Assembly: GCF_011045025.1 (NCBI RefSeq)
Contig: NZ_JAAKZX010000023.1
Span: 1 to 64,000, forward strand
Length of the DNA stretch: 64,000 bases
Direction of reading: 5' to 3'
Source: Streptomyces ureilyticus
GTDB lineage: Bacteria; Actinomycetota; Actinomycetes; Streptomycetales; Streptomycetaceae
Part shown: positions 48,988 to 59,555 of the stretch, in pieces
Layout of the letters: every line of letters begins with the position of its first letter
How positions within the stretch are numbered: the first letter of the stretch is position 1
Made by a program: the position numbers and the translations under genes
The notes under the pieces: model-generated
Seen by the model: the letters and a program-made list of their open reading frames with translations, nothing else
Databases searched by the model: none
Told to the model about the DNA's origin: nothing

Positions 48988-50694
48988 ATGAGTCCCACTC
49001 CCCCTGCCCGACGACTCCGCCTCGGCATGCCGAAACGGATGTTCTCGCAGGTGCTGCTGATGCAGGTGGCGATCGCCGCCGGAGTCGCCGTGCTCGCGAC
49101 CGGCCTGTTCCTCGCCCCGCTCAGCGAGCAGCTGGACGACCAGGCGATGCGCCGTGCCCTCGCGATCGCGCAGACCACGGCCGCGCAGCCGCAGTTCGCC
49201 GAGGACCTGACGTCGACGCGTCCCTCGGCCGACGGACCCGTACAGGCCGAGGCGGAGCGGATCCGGAAGGCCAGCGGGGCCGAGTACGTCGTGGTGATGA
49301 ACACGGACGGCGTGCGCTGGTCGCACACCGACCCCAAGCGGATCGGCGGCAAGGTCTCGACCGACCCCGAGAAGGCCCTGGCCGGCCAGGAGGTCATGGA
49401 GATCGACAGCGGGACGCTGGGCCGCTCGGCCCGCGGCAAGGTGCCGTTGCGCAACGCCGAGGGCGACATCATCGGCGCGGTCTCCGTCGGCATCGAGTAC
49501 GACAGTGTGCGCGCCCGGCTCATCCACGCGATCCCGGGCCTCTTCGCGTATGCGGGCGGGGCCCTGGCCGTCGGCGCGCTGGCCGCGTATCTGATCTCCA
49601 GGCGAGTCCAGCGGCAGACCCGCGACCTGGCCTTCTCGGACATCGCCGCGCTCCTCGCCGAACGCGAAGCGATGCTGCACGGCATCAGGGAAGGCGTCGT
49701 CGCCCTGGACCGCGGCGGCAGGGTCCGGCTCCTCAACGACGAGGCACAGCGCCTGCTGGGCATCGGTGACGAGGTCGTCGGGCAGCCGCTCGACGAGGCC
49801 CTCGGCGAGGGACGTACGACCGATGTACTGGCCGGACGCGTCTCCGGCACCGATCTGCTCACCGTCCGCGGTCAGCGCGTCCTGGTCGCCAACCGGATGC
49901 CCACCGACGACGGCGGCGCCGTCGCCACGCTGCGCGACCGCACCGAACTGGAGCAGCTAGGCCGCGAACTCGACTCCACCCGCGGCCTGATCGACGCCCT
50001 GCGCGCCCAGGACCACGAGCACGCCAACCGTATGCACACGCTCCTCGGCCTGCTGGAGCTGGAGATGTACGACGACGCCGTGGAGTTCGTCGGCGAGGTG
50101 GTCGGCGACCACAGGGTCACCGCGGAACAGGTCACCGAGAAGATCCACGACCCGCTGCTCGCCGCCCTGTTGGTCGGCAAGGCCACCGTCGCGGCGGAGC
50201 GTGGAGTGGCACTGTCGATCTCGGACAGCACGCTGTTCCCCGACCAGTTGATCGATCCACGTGGACTCGTCACGATCGTGGGCAACCTGGTCGACAACGC
50301 GCTCGACGCCGTCGCCGGTAAGCAGCACGCGCGCGTGGAGGTCGAATTGCGCGCGGAGGGGCGTACGGCAGTGCTCAGGGTGCGGGACACCGGGCCCGGA
50401 ATCCCCGCCGAACAGCGCGAGTTGATCTTCACCGACGGATGGTCCACCAAGAAGCCTCCGGCGCACGGAAAGCGCGGAATCGGCCTCTCCCTGGTGCGGC
50501 GGCTCGCCGAGCGGCAGGGCGGCAGCGCGCGGGTCGCGGAGGCGGACGGCGGGGGCGCGGAGTTCACCATCGTGCTGCCCGAGACGCTGGCGGAGCCGGG
50601 ACTCGCTCCGGAGCCCGGACGGGCCGGCGTCAGGTACGAGGCGCGGCAAGCCGCCGTGGCAGGCACCACGACCACCAAGGAGGAGTCGCGATGA
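48988..50694 (+). CDS. sensor histidine kinase, CitA/DcuS type
   Basis: 568 residues from the ATG at 48988. TM1 at about 20-43, an extracytoplasmic Cache-like sensor (AEYVVVMNTDGVRWSHTDPK, GDIIGAVSVGIEYD), TM2 at about 185-205, a PAS domain (GVVALDRGGRVRLLNDEAQR), a dimerisation helix with the phospho-His in AQDHEHANRMHTLLGLLELE, and HATPase (NLVDNALDAV, DTGPGIP, GIGLSLVRRLAERQGG). CitA/DcuS sensors read C4- or tricarboxylates, which suits the citrate synthase neighbourhood. An ATGA overlap couples it to the response regulator. Confidence 0.92.
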   Translation: MSPTPPARRLRLGMPKRMFSQVLLMQVAIAAGVAVLATGLFLAPLSEQLDDQAMRRALAIAQTTAAQPQFAEDLTSTRPSADGPVQAEAERIRKASGAEYVVVMNTDGVRWSHTDPKRIGGKVSTDPEKALAGQEVMEIDSGTLGRSARGKVPLRNAEGDIIGAVSVGIEYDSVRARLIHAIPGLFAYAGGALAVGALAAYLISRRVQRQTRDLAFSDIAALLAEREAMLHGIREGVVALDRGGRVRLLNDEAQRLLGIGDEVVGQPLDEALGEGRTTDVLAGRVSGTDLLTVRGQRVLVANRMPTDDGGAVATLRDRTELEQLGRELDSTRGLIDALRAQDHEHANRMHTLLGLLELEMYDDAVEFVGEVVGDHRVTAEQVTEKIHDPLLAALLVGKATVAAERGVALSISDSTLFPDQLIDPRGLVTIVGNLVDNALDAVAGKQHARVEVELRAEGRTAVLRVRDTGPGIPAEQRELIFTDGWSTKKPPAHGKRGIGLSLVRRLAERQGGSARVAEADGGGAEFTIVLPETLAEPGLAPEPGRAGVRYEARQAAVAGTTTTKEESR

Positions 50695-51371
50695 TCGAGG
50701 TGCTGGTCGTGGACGACGACACCCGGGTCGCCCGAGTCAACGCCGCCTACGTCGAGAAGGTCGCGGGCTTCCATGTCGCCGGCCAGGCGCACTCCGCGGC
50801 CGAGGCGCTGCGGCAGGTGGAGGCGCTGCCGCAGCTGGATCTGGTGCTCCTGGACCACTATCTGCCCGACGAGACGGGCCTCGCGGTCGTCCAGGAAATG
50901 CGGCGTCGCGGCCACCAGACCGACGTGATCATGGTGACCGCGGCCCGTGACGTCTCCACGGTCCAGGCGGCGATGCGGCACGGCGCGCTCCAGTACCTGG
51001 TCAAGCCGTTCGCCTTCGCCGGACTGCGCGCCAAGCTGGAGGCGTACGCGACTTTGCGCCGGACCCTCGACGGCGGAGGCGAAGCCGAGCAGGCCGAGGT
51101 CGACCGGATCTTCGGCGCCCTCTCCGCGGGTTCGGAGCCGAATCTGCCCAAGGGGCACTCCCCCACCACCGCGCAGGCCGTACGCCAGGCGCTGCTGAGC
51201 GCCGAAGGCCCTCTGTCGGCCCAGGAGATCGCGGACCGGACAGGGCTCAGCCGGCAGACCGCCCAGCGCTATCTGAAGCTCCTGGAGCGCACCGGGAGGG
51301 CGACGCTGAGCCTCAAGTACGGCGACGCGGGCCGCCCGGAGCACCGTTACGTCTGGGCGACCCGCGCCTGA
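50691..51371 (+). CDS. response regulator (CitB/DcuR type), partner of the kinase
   Basis: 226 residues. Receiver domain with phospho-accepting Asp55 (DLVLLDHYLPDETG), acidic D8-D10, and Lys in QYLVKPFAF. The C-terminal output is a winged/helix-turn-helix of the CitB type (ADRTGLSRQTAQRYLKLLER). Translationally coupled to the kinase. Probably activates transport or catabolism of a carboxylate; target genes are not adjacent. Confidence 0.93.
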   Translation: MIEVLVVDDDTRVARVNAAYVEKVAGFHVAGQAHSAAEALRQVEALPQLDLVLLDHYLPDETGLAVVQEMRRRGHQTDVIMVTAARDVSTVQAAMRHGALQYLVKPFAFAGLRAKLEAYATLRRTLDGGGEAEQAEVDRIFGALSAGSEPNLPKGHSPTTAQAVRQALLSAEGPLSAQEIADRTGLSRQTAQRYLKLLERTGRATLSLKYGDAGRPEHRYVWATRA

Positions 51372-51656
51372 GGGCACGGCCGAAGTACGGGAATCGCGAC
51401 CGCGCCCACCTCGGCACAGCTGTCAGGGGAGGCCAGCCGTGCGAGGAAGCTCAGCCCGCGGCCTGCTTCTTCACCAACTCTGCGTCTGCGCACCTGCCTT
51501 GCGACCGTAGAGGTGCCGTGTGCAAGAGCAGCAGTCTTGTGACCGCAAGGCCTTCTTCTGCTCGCAAAAGCGTGTTGTGCTCGTTTAGCGCGCGCTACAA
51601 CACTGGAGCCGGAGCAACGGGCCCGACGCAGGCCCGAGCTCGGGGAGAGAGGCCCG

Positions 51657-52349
51657 ATGATTGACGTCCTGGTCGTGGACGACGACTTCCGTGTCGCCGA
51701 GATCAACGCCCAGTACGTGGGCAAAGTGCCCGGCTTCCGGGTCACCGCCCGCGCGCACACCGCGGCGCAGGCCCTGGCCACCGTGGCCCGCGAACCCGTC
51801 GACCTGGTGCTGCTCGACCACTATCTGCCCGACCGGACGGGGCTCGAACTCGTCCAGCGGATGCGGGAGCTCGGCCACGACAGCGACGTCATCATGATCA
51901 CGGCGGCCGGTGATGTGGAGACCGTGCGGGCCGCGATGCGCCTCGGCGCCCTGCACTATCTGGTCAAGCCGTTCACCTTCGCCGCGCTGCGCACCCGCCT
52001 CGACTCGTACGCCGCCCTGCATCGCACCGTGGAGCGCGTCGAGGGCCAGGGCGTGGCGGGCCAGGAGCAGGTCGACCGGATCTTCGGCGCGCTGCGTACG
52101 ACGCCCGCCGCCTCCTCGCCCGGTCTGCCCAGCGGCCACTCGGAACCCACCACAGACCTGATCTGCAAAGTTTTGCACGACGCCGACCATCCACTGTCAG
52201 CCCACGAGGTCGCAGCCCGAACCGGCCTCAGCCGCTCCACCGCCCAACGCTACCTCCGCCACCTGGAACAGGCCGGCCGCCTACGCCTCACTCTCAAATA
52301 CGGAGACACGGGCCGCCCAGAGCACCGCTACGCATGGGTGGCCCCCTGA
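51657..52349 (+). CDS. second CitB-type response regulator, tandem paralog
   Basis: 230 residues, same architecture as its upstream neighbour (Asp54 in DLVLLDHYLPDRTG; ARTGLSRSTAQRYLRHLEQ) and near-identical C-terminal ending TLKYGDTGRPEHRYAW. It follows after a 285-bp gap with its own leader (GGGGAGAG before the ATG), so it has its own promoter. No second kinase is present. The same sensor may phosphorylate both. Confidence 0.92.
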   Translation: MIDVLVVDDDFRVAEINAQYVGKVPGFRVTARAHTAAQALATVAREPVDLVLLDHYLPDRTGLELVQRMRELGHDSDVIMITAAGDVETVRAAMRLGALHYLVKPFTFAALRTRLDSYAALHRTVERVEGQGVAGQEQVDRIFGALRTTPAASSPGLPSGHSEPTTDLICKVLHDADHPLSAHEVAARTGLSRSTAQRYLRHLEQAGRLRLTLKYGDTGRPEHRYAWVAP

Positions 52350-52364
52350 GACACGTGGCCGGTA

Positions 52365-52408
52365 CCGCGCCCCTAAGGGAAGGCCGCATGCCTCTTCTAG
52401 GGGCGCGG
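52365..52408. terminator. terminator with adjoining Streptomyces-type palindromic repeat
   Basis: CCGCGCCCCTA (52365-52375) and TAGGGGCGCGG (52398-52408) form an 11-bp stem after the second regulator. The continuing GGCTGTGTCAATTTGCGG, CTCCGCCGCG segment (to about 52490) matches, from memory, an intergenic sequence seen repeatedly in Streptomyces genomes. It also lies at the end of parE, so it could stop both transcripts. Confidence 0.75.
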
Positions 52409-52529
52409 GGCTGTGTCAATTTGCGGCTCCGCCGCGATGGGGTTCCCCCCTCGAAGCGAAGTCGAGAGTGGGGGAACGATCAGCCCCAACGACCCCGCAG
52501 CTTCGATCCTGCCCTACCCAGCGGAGCGC

Positions 52530-54653
52530 CTACGCATCGATGCGAGAACGGTCCAGCGTCGCAGCCGAGTTGGAGATGAACTCCTTGCGCGGCGCCACCT
52601 CGTTCCCCATCAGCAGGTCGAAGACCTGCTCCGAGGCTTCCAGGTCGGAGATGTTGATGCGGCGCAGGGTGCGGTGGCGCGGGTCCATCGTGGTCTCGGC
52701 CAGCTGGTCGGCGTCCATCTCACCAAGGCCCTTGTAGCGCTGGATGGAGTCCTTGTACCGGATGCCCTTGCTCTGGAACTCCAGCAACTTGTCGCGCAGT
52801 TCGCGGTCCGAGTACGTGTAGACGTACTTGTCCTGGCCCTTCTTCGGCTGGGTCAGCTCGATGCGGTGCAGCGGCGGAACCGCGGCGAACACCCGGCCCG
52901 ACTCGACCATCGGCCGCATATAGCGCTGGAAGAGCGTGAGCAGCAGGATGCGGATGTGCGCGCCGTCGACATCGGCGTCGACAAGAAGGATGATCTTGCC
53001 GTAGCGGGCCGCGTCGATGTCGAAGGTCCGGCCGGACCCGGCTCCTATGACCTGGATGATCGCCCCGCACTCGGCGTTCTTGAGCATGTCCGAGATGGAC
53101 GCCTTCTGGACATTGAGGATCTTGCCGCGGATCGGCAGCAGCGCCTGGAACTCGGAATTCCGCGCGAGCTTGGCGGTGCCGAGCGCGGAGTCACCCTCGA
53201 CGATGAACAGCTCGCTGCGCTCCACGTCGTCACTACGGCAGTCGGCGAGCTTGGCGGGCAGCGACGAGGACTCCAGGGCCGTCTTCCGGCGCTGCGCGTC
53301 CTTGTGCTGACGGGCCGCGATACGCGTACGGGCGGCGGCAACGGCCTTCTCGAGGACGACGCGGGCCTGCGCGGCCGTGTCCCGCTTCGTGGAGGTCAGG
53401 AACGCCTTGAGCTCCTTGGAGACCACGTTCGTCACGATGCGACGGGCCGCCGAGGTGCCGAGCACCTCCTTGGTCTGGCCCTCGAACTGCGGCTCGGCGA
53501 GGCGCACCGTCACCACCGCGGTGAGGCCCTCCAGGGCGTCGTCCTTGACGACGTCGTCCTCGGCGACGCGCAGCAGCTTCTTCGTGCGCAGCACTTCGTT
53601 GACCGTCCTGGTGACGGCCTGCTCGAAGCCCGCGACATGGGTGCCGCCCTTGGGCGTGGCGATGATGTTGACGAACGACTTGAGCGTCGTGTCATAGCCG
53701 GTGCCCCAGCGCAGCGCGACATCGACGCCGAGCTCACGGGTGACCTCGGTGGGCGTCATCTGGCCGTGGTCGTCCAGGACCGGGACCGTCTCCTTGAAGA
53801 TGCCCTGTCCGGAGAGACGGAGGACATCGCAGACGGGCTTGTCGCTCGCCAGGTACTCGCAGAACTCGCTGATGCCTCCGTCGAAACGGAAGGACTCCTC
53901 GCCCTTGCTGCCCCCCTCGCCGAGCCCGTACTCATCGCGGACGACGATCGTCAGTCCGGGCACCAGGAAAGCCGTCTGGCGGGCGCGCTGGTGCAGCGTG
54001 TCCAGGGAGAGCTTGGCGTCCTTGAGGAAGATCTGGCGGTCGGCCCAGTAGCGCACGCGCGTGCCGGTGCGGGTCTTGGGGATCCTCTTGAGCTTGCGCA
54101 GACCGGCCGACGCATCGAAGGCCGCGTCCGGACCGGCCCCCTTGAAGGCACCGGGCGTGCCGCGCCGGAAGCTGACGGAGTGCGTGTGCCCCCCTCGGTC
54201 CACCTCGACGTCCAGGCGGGCCGACAACGCGTTCACCACGGAGGCACCCACGCCGTGCAGGCCGCCGGAAGCCGCGTACGAGCCGCCGCCGAACTTGCCG
54301 CCGGCGTGCAGCTTGGTCATCACGACCTCGACACCGGAGAGGCCCGTTTTGGGCTCCACGTCTACGGGGATGCCGCGGCCGTTGTCCCGCACCTCCACCG
54401 AGGCGTCGTCGTGCAGGATCACCTCGATGTGGTCGCAGTACCCGCCCAGGGCCTCGTCCACGGAGTTGTCGATGATCTCCCAGAGGCAGTGGAGCAGACC
54501 GCGGCTGTCGGTCGATCCGATGTACATGCCCGGGCGCTTCCGCACGGCCTCGAGCCCCTCGAGGACGAGCAGGTGCCGCGCGGTGTAGTTGGAACCGTCC
54601 CGGTCTGCTCCGGTCAGCAGCGCTGTGGACGGCACGGACGTCTCGGCGGTCAC
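52530..54653 (-). CDS. parE: DNA topoisomerase IV subunit B
   Basis: 707 residues. GHKL ATPase: EIIDNSVDEALGG, DNGRGIPVD, GGLHGVGASVVNALS. The transducer follows, then TOPRIM (FIVEGDSALG, LLVDADVDGAHIR), and a C-terminal IQRYKGLGEMDADQL. Acts with ParC (40471-42921). The parC-parE distance of about 9 kb and the intervening two-component and citrate genes follow the arrangement I recall in S. coelicolor. Confidence 0.95.
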   Translation of the reverse strand: MTAETSVPSTALLTGADRDGSNYTARHLLVLEGLEAVRKRPGMYIGSTDSRGLLHCLWEIIDNSVDEALGGYCDHIEVILHDDASVEVRDNGRGIPVDVEPKTGLSGVEVVMTKLHAGGKFGGGSYAASGGLHGVGASVVNALSARLDVEVDRGGHTHSVSFRRGTPGAFKGAGPDAAFDASAGLRKLKRIPKTRTGTRVRYWADRQIFLKDAKLSLDTLHQRARQTAFLVPGLTIVVRDEYGLGEGGSKGEESFRFDGGISEFCEYLASDKPVCDVLRLSGQGIFKETVPVLDDHGQMTPTEVTRELGVDVALRWGTGYDTTLKSFVNIIATPKGGTHVAGFEQAVTRTVNEVLRTKKLLRVAEDDVVKDDALEGLTAVVTVRLAEPQFEGQTKEVLGTSAARRIVTNVVSKELKAFLTSTKRDTAAQARVVLEKAVAAARTRIAARQHKDAQRRKTALESSSLPAKLADCRSDDVERSELFIVEGDSALGTAKLARNSEFQALLPIRGKILNVQKASISDMLKNAECGAIIQVIGAGSGRTFDIDAARYGKIILLVDADVDGAHIRILLLTLFQRYMRPMVESGRVFAAVPPLHRIELTQPKKGQDKYVYTYSDRELRDKLLEFQSKGIRYKDSIQRYKGLGEMDADQLAETTMDPRHRTLRRINISDLEASEQVFDLLMGNEVAPRKEFISNSAATLDRSRIDA

Positions 54654-55098
54654 GCGGTTCGCTCCTCGCTGAATTTCAAGTGGGGCCCTTTAGGGTAAGG
54701 ACCGGCTTCGGTCGCCGGTCCGAGGGTACCGAGGCCTGGTAGAGCCGTTGTAACGCCACCCTCCTCTGAGACTCAGAGTAGTCCAGGGTCGCATGCCTGT
54801 TCGATCCCTCGATGGAGTGAAGTACATATCACGTTCCCTTCCAGGCATGAACCATTTAGGCTCCGGGCACGTCCTCATGAACAACCGGCAACCCAGCCGG
54901 GAGGACTTGACCCTGACAGACAGCGCGAACCCGTAAAGATACAAAGACACGCAATACGGCTCATTCGCCGCCAACCGGCAGCAGACAGCCGACTCGGAGT
55001 GAGATTTTTTCCGAGGCAGAGTCCCGAGCGGGAACGTTTTGGGCCTGGTTGGATGTTGACCCTGGTACGACAGCTCGTCGAGCTAGAGAAGAGGCGAC
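54654..55098. other. divergent promoter region, parE / DUF7455 gene
   Basis: Contains a hairpin GACCGGCTTCGGTCGCCGGTC near 54700 and, before the DUF7455 gene, a possible -35 TTGACC near 55056 with a 13-bp palindrome AGCTCGTCGAGCT at 55072-55084. No gene seen. Confidence 0.45.
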
Positions 55099-55329
55099 GT
55101 GACTACTGTTCTGACCCCCGCGAGCCCGCTGACGGCCGCTGACCGCTGCGACCGTTGCGGCGCCCAGGCATATCTGCGCGTCGTCCTCCTCAGCGGTGGT
55201 GAACTGCTCTTCTGTGCCCACCACGGGCGCAAGTTCGAGCCGGAACTCAAGAAGATCGCCGCTGAGATACAGGACGAGACGGAGCGGCTGACGGCCGTCC
55301 CGGCAAGCGCCAACGAAGAAGAGCGCTGA
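55099..55329 (+). CDS. DUF7455 small zinc-ribbon-like protein
   Basis: 76 residues, GTG at 55099 with AAGAGG upstream. CDRCGAQAYLRVVL and LLFCAHHGRKFEPELKKIA supply Cys-x2-Cys and Cys-x-His/His, consistent with a single zinc site. Widespread in actinobacteria, usually near hrdB or parE; function unknown. Confidence 0.85.
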   Translation: MTTVLTPASPLTAADRCDRCGAQAYLRVVLLSGGELLFCAHHGRKFEPELKKIAAEIQDETERLTAVPASANEEER

Positions 55330-55453
55330 CACTTCGCATCCACGACGAGCCAGCACGGCACAGGCCGGTGACCGGGCGGCTGTCCCTGGCAATCAGGGGC
55401 CGCCGCCCGTAGTCATGCCCGGTCGGCCCGGACAACCCAGCAGGCGGCCACGC

Positions 55454-55557
55454 CTGTACATCTCAGCCGGCGACCGTGGCTGTACGTACCTGTCGACGGC
55501 TGTGGCTATACGTCCCTGCCGCCCGCCCTGCCTGTACGTCCCTGCCGCCCGCCGTGG
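55454..55557. repeat. 26-bp tandem repeat, four units
   Basis: Units of exactly 26 nt at 55454-55479, 55480-55505, 55506-55531 and 55532-55557, consensus CTGTACGTCCCTGCCGCCCG plus CCGTGG, with a partial fifth unit. They are between two convergent genes and just before the end of the protease. Confidence 0.85.
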
Positions 55558-55571
55558 CTGCTACGTACGCG

Positions 55572-56390
55572 TCAGCGGCCCGCGCCCAACTCCGTGATGG
55601 CGCCTGAGACCCGCGTATAGACACCTGGGCCCTCGGCCCGTCCACAGCCGTTCCCCCACGACACAAGGCCGATCAGCCGCCCCTGGGCGACCAGAGGCCC
55701 ACCGCTGTCCCCCTGACAGGCATCCCGGCCGCCATCCAACTCCCCGGCGCACAGCATGGAGTCGGCCAGATACTTCCCTTCCGCACTGTCCGGATACGCC
55801 TCCGCACAGACAGAGTCGGACAGCACCCGTACCCGGGCGGCCCGCAGAGCGTGTGCGAAGTCACCCCTGCCCGTCGTATCGCCCCAGCCGTAGACCACGG
55901 CGTCCGTTCCGGGCCGGTAGGCCGCGTCACCGGAGCCCGCCGTGCGAATCACCGAGCTCGCGGGCAGCGGCTCGGTGAGAGTGAGCACAGCGGCGTCACC
56001 GGCGTTCGTATGGCTGTCGTACGCCGGGTTGACCCGGACCGCGCGCACCGGGATCTCCTTGCCCTCGTCTCCCAGCAGGTCCCCGCGCCCGGCGATCACC
56101 TTCAGATCGCGGATCTGCCCGAGGGGTGCGCCCAGCGCCTCCTCGCCGAGACAGTGGGCGGCGGTCAGCACGGTCGACCGGCCGATCACCGCGCCCGCAC
56201 AGAACTGCCCGGCCCGCGTACCCCCGAACCGGTCACGACTCGCCAGCGCCACCGTCCAGGGGCTCTGGGAAATCTCGACGGGATAACCGCCGATGACGAC
56301 CCTGTCGGCAGCTGCCGGAGCGGGGGATGCCAGCGGCATCACGGCCGCAACGGCCGTGAGAGCCAGCGCTCGTACATGGGGCCGACGCAT
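55572..56390 (-). CDS. secreted trypsin-like serine protease
   Basis: 272 residues. Signal peptide MRRPHVRALALTAVAAVMPL to APAAA, then a short propeptide-like DRVVIGGYPVEISQSPW. Triad: His in VLTAAHCLG, Asp in AGDAAVLTLTEPL, Ser in CQGDSGGPLV; the specificity Asp six residues before Ser (GGRDACQGDSGG) predicts trypsin-like cleavage after Lys/Arg. Six cysteines give the usual disulfides. Transcribed toward the DUF7455 gene. Confidence 0.93.
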   Translation of the reverse strand: MRRPHVRALALTAVAAVMPLASPAPAAADRVVIGGYPVEISQSPWTVALASRDRFGGTRAGQFCAGAVIGRSTVLTAAHCLGEEALGAPLGQIRDLKVIAGRGDLLGDEGKEIPVRAVRVNPAYDSHTNAGDAAVLTLTEPLPASSVIRTAGSGDAAYRPGTDAVVYGWGDTTGRGDFAHALRAARVRVLSDSVCAEAYPDSAEGKYLADSMLCAGELDGGRDACQGDSGGPLVAQGRLIGLVSWGNGCGRAEGPGVYTRVSGAITELGAGR

Positions 56391-56545
56391 TAGCGCTCCT
56401 CACTCTGAGGTGGTCATGGAGAACCCAGAGTGATCCACGAGGCGGTGACGCGCACTTCACGCACGCCGAGGGCCCGGCCCCCTGTGCGGGAGACCGGGCC
56501 CTGGTGACGTACGGCCGGGAGCCAGGACTGCCCGGCGGACCAGAC

Positions 56546-58087
<1,542 letters not shown>

Positions 58088-58317
58088 GAACAACCTCTCG
58101 GAACGTTGGAAAACGGCTTCCGGCCCCGTCCACTGTGGACCGGAGCCGACGACCGTCGACTGGGGGATGAGCCGACGGCGCGGGCGGGGGGCCGCGAAGA
58201 TGCACAGCGCCATGAACGGCGTCCGTATTCCCTCGTCGGCTGTCACCTCTTAGGTCATCGCGCTGTTCCGAGGAGTGTTACGCCCAATCTGCGTGGCCCG
58301 AGTCACACCCCGTAAAG

Positions 58318-58357
58318 GGTCAAATGCGACCAAATACGGTCAAAGGTGACCAACCGG
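58318..58357. repeat. four 10-bp phased repeats upstream of hrdB
   Basis: GGTCAAATGC, GACCAAATAC, GGTCAAAGGT and GACCAACCGG follow each other exactly, 230-270 bp ahead of the hrdB start. They place a G-R/T-YCAAA element on the same face of the helix at each turn; the minus strand shows TTTGACC, a plausible -35. Confidence 0.6.
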
Positions 58358-58378
58358 CTGGCGCAAGGGTTCCTCATA

Positions 58379-58425
58379 CCGCCGGACTCTGCCGAATCCC
58401 AGAGAGATTCGGCAGAGTCCGGCGG
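58379..58425. terminator. 20-bp-stem terminator between whiH and hrdB
   Basis: Perfect arms 58379-58398 and 58406-58425 with a 7-nt loop; part of the right arm (CCGGCAGAGTCCGGCGG) is repeated once more just beyond. It should stop whiH transcription before hrdB. Confidence 0.88.
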
Positions 58426-58514
58426 CAGGATCCGGCAGAGTCCGGCGGCGGGTCGTCCGCCGACCGCGCGATGCCGAGCGAGGGGATACGCCCCGACTAC
58501 GCCTCGGTGCGCGG

Positions 58515-59402
58515 TCAGTGCTCGCGCGGGGCGGGCACCACGCGTTCCACCTCGGGGTGGACTGTGAGCAGTTGACGCATGGCGGTCTCGGCCGCCGCTC
58601 CATCACCAGCGGCCAGGGCGTCCACGATCCGGGAGTGGTGCGCGAGGGAGATCTCGTTCGGCCGGTCGCAGCCGGCGACCGGGCCGCCGGAGACCTGGAG
58701 GGCGGCCGACACGATCCCGGAGAGGTGCTCCAGCATGCGGTTGCCGGCGACCTGGATGAGGAGCGAGTGGAACTCCGCGTCGGCGCGCGAGAAGGTGAGC
58801 GCGTCGCCCTGCGCCATGGAGTGCCCCATGATCTCGACCATGTCGGCGAGCCGCTGCTGCACCTCCTCGCGTCCGTGTCCGGCGGCGAGGCGGGCGGCCA
58901 GCGGCTCGATCGTCCAGCGCAGCTCGCTCAGCTCACGCCGCTGGTTGTCGCGCTGCGGTCCGTAGGCCCGCCACTCGATGATGTCCGGGTCGAGGAGGTT
59001 CCAGTCACTGACGGGCCGTACCCGTGTGCCGACATTGGGGCGGGCACTGACCAGGCCCTTGGCCTCCAGGACGCGGAGTGACTCACGGACGACGGTGCGG
59101 GAGACCTCGAACCGCTGGCCGATCTCCTCAGGGACGAGCGGGCGGTCCGCTCCGAGGTCTCCGGAGACGATCATCTGGCCCAGCTGTTGGACGAGTTGGC
59201 CGTGCAGGCCGCGGCCGCGGGATCCCGCGGCACGCCTGCCCACGCGGCCCAGCTCAGGGTCCGTGCCCTCCCACACGGGGGCGCCGACGCGATCGACGCC
59301 GGGGGCCTCCGCGTAGGGGTAGCGGTCGAGTTCGCCCGGGCCGGCCAGGCCGGAGTCTGCGGAGCGGGCGGCGGTCATCATGGTGTGCGCAAGGGTACTC
59401 AC
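58515..59402 (-). CDS. whiH: sporulation regulator WhiH (GntR family)
   Basis: 295 residues from the GTG at 59402 (AAAGGA upstream); opens VSTLAHTMMTAARSADSG. FadR-type winged helix (EEIGQRFEVSRTVVRESLRV, LEAKGLVSARPNVGTRVRPV) and FCD effector domain (ADAEFHSLLIQVAGNRMLEH). In S. coelicolor the GntR gene beside hrdB is whiH, needed for normal sporulation septation; identity is by this position and wording. The effector is unknown. Confidence 0.9.
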   Translation of the reverse strand: MSTLAHTMMTAARSADSGLAGPGELDRYPYAEAPGVDRVGAPVWEGTDPELGRVGRRAAGSRGRGLHGQLVQQLGQMIVSGDLGADRPLVPEEIGQRFEVSRTVVRESLRVLEAKGLVSARPNVGTRVRPVSDWNLLDPDIIEWRAYGPQRDNQRRELSELRWTIEPLAARLAAGHGREEVQQRLADMVEIMGHSMAQGDALTFSRADAEFHSLLIQVAGNRMLEHLSGIVSAALQVSGGPVAGCDRPNEISLAHHSRIVDALAAGDGAAAETAMRQLLTVHPEVERVVPAPREH

Positions 59403-59555
59403 GCATCCTTTGTCGGCGTCGCCCCCAACTGCCTTGAGGTCTTTGGTGAAAAGCACACGAAAGGGTGATCGCTCACCCCATCGCAATTGACGCCTTATCG
59501 GAAAGAAATGGGCGTTCACCGATGAGTTGTACGCATCGGGGAACGCCTGTGCCGC

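Noticed and set aside
52413..54698. 761-residue open frame antisense to parE
   Set aside because: Shadow of parE codon bias; no domain, no ribosome binding site.
55454..55557. CRISPR array
   Set aside because: Units are contiguous, with no spacers between repeats, and no cas genes are present in the window.
58088..58260. SigR-type promoter for hrdB
   Set aside because: GGAAC and GTT elements are present further upstream but the spacing is wrong (14 nt), so no promoter is claimed.
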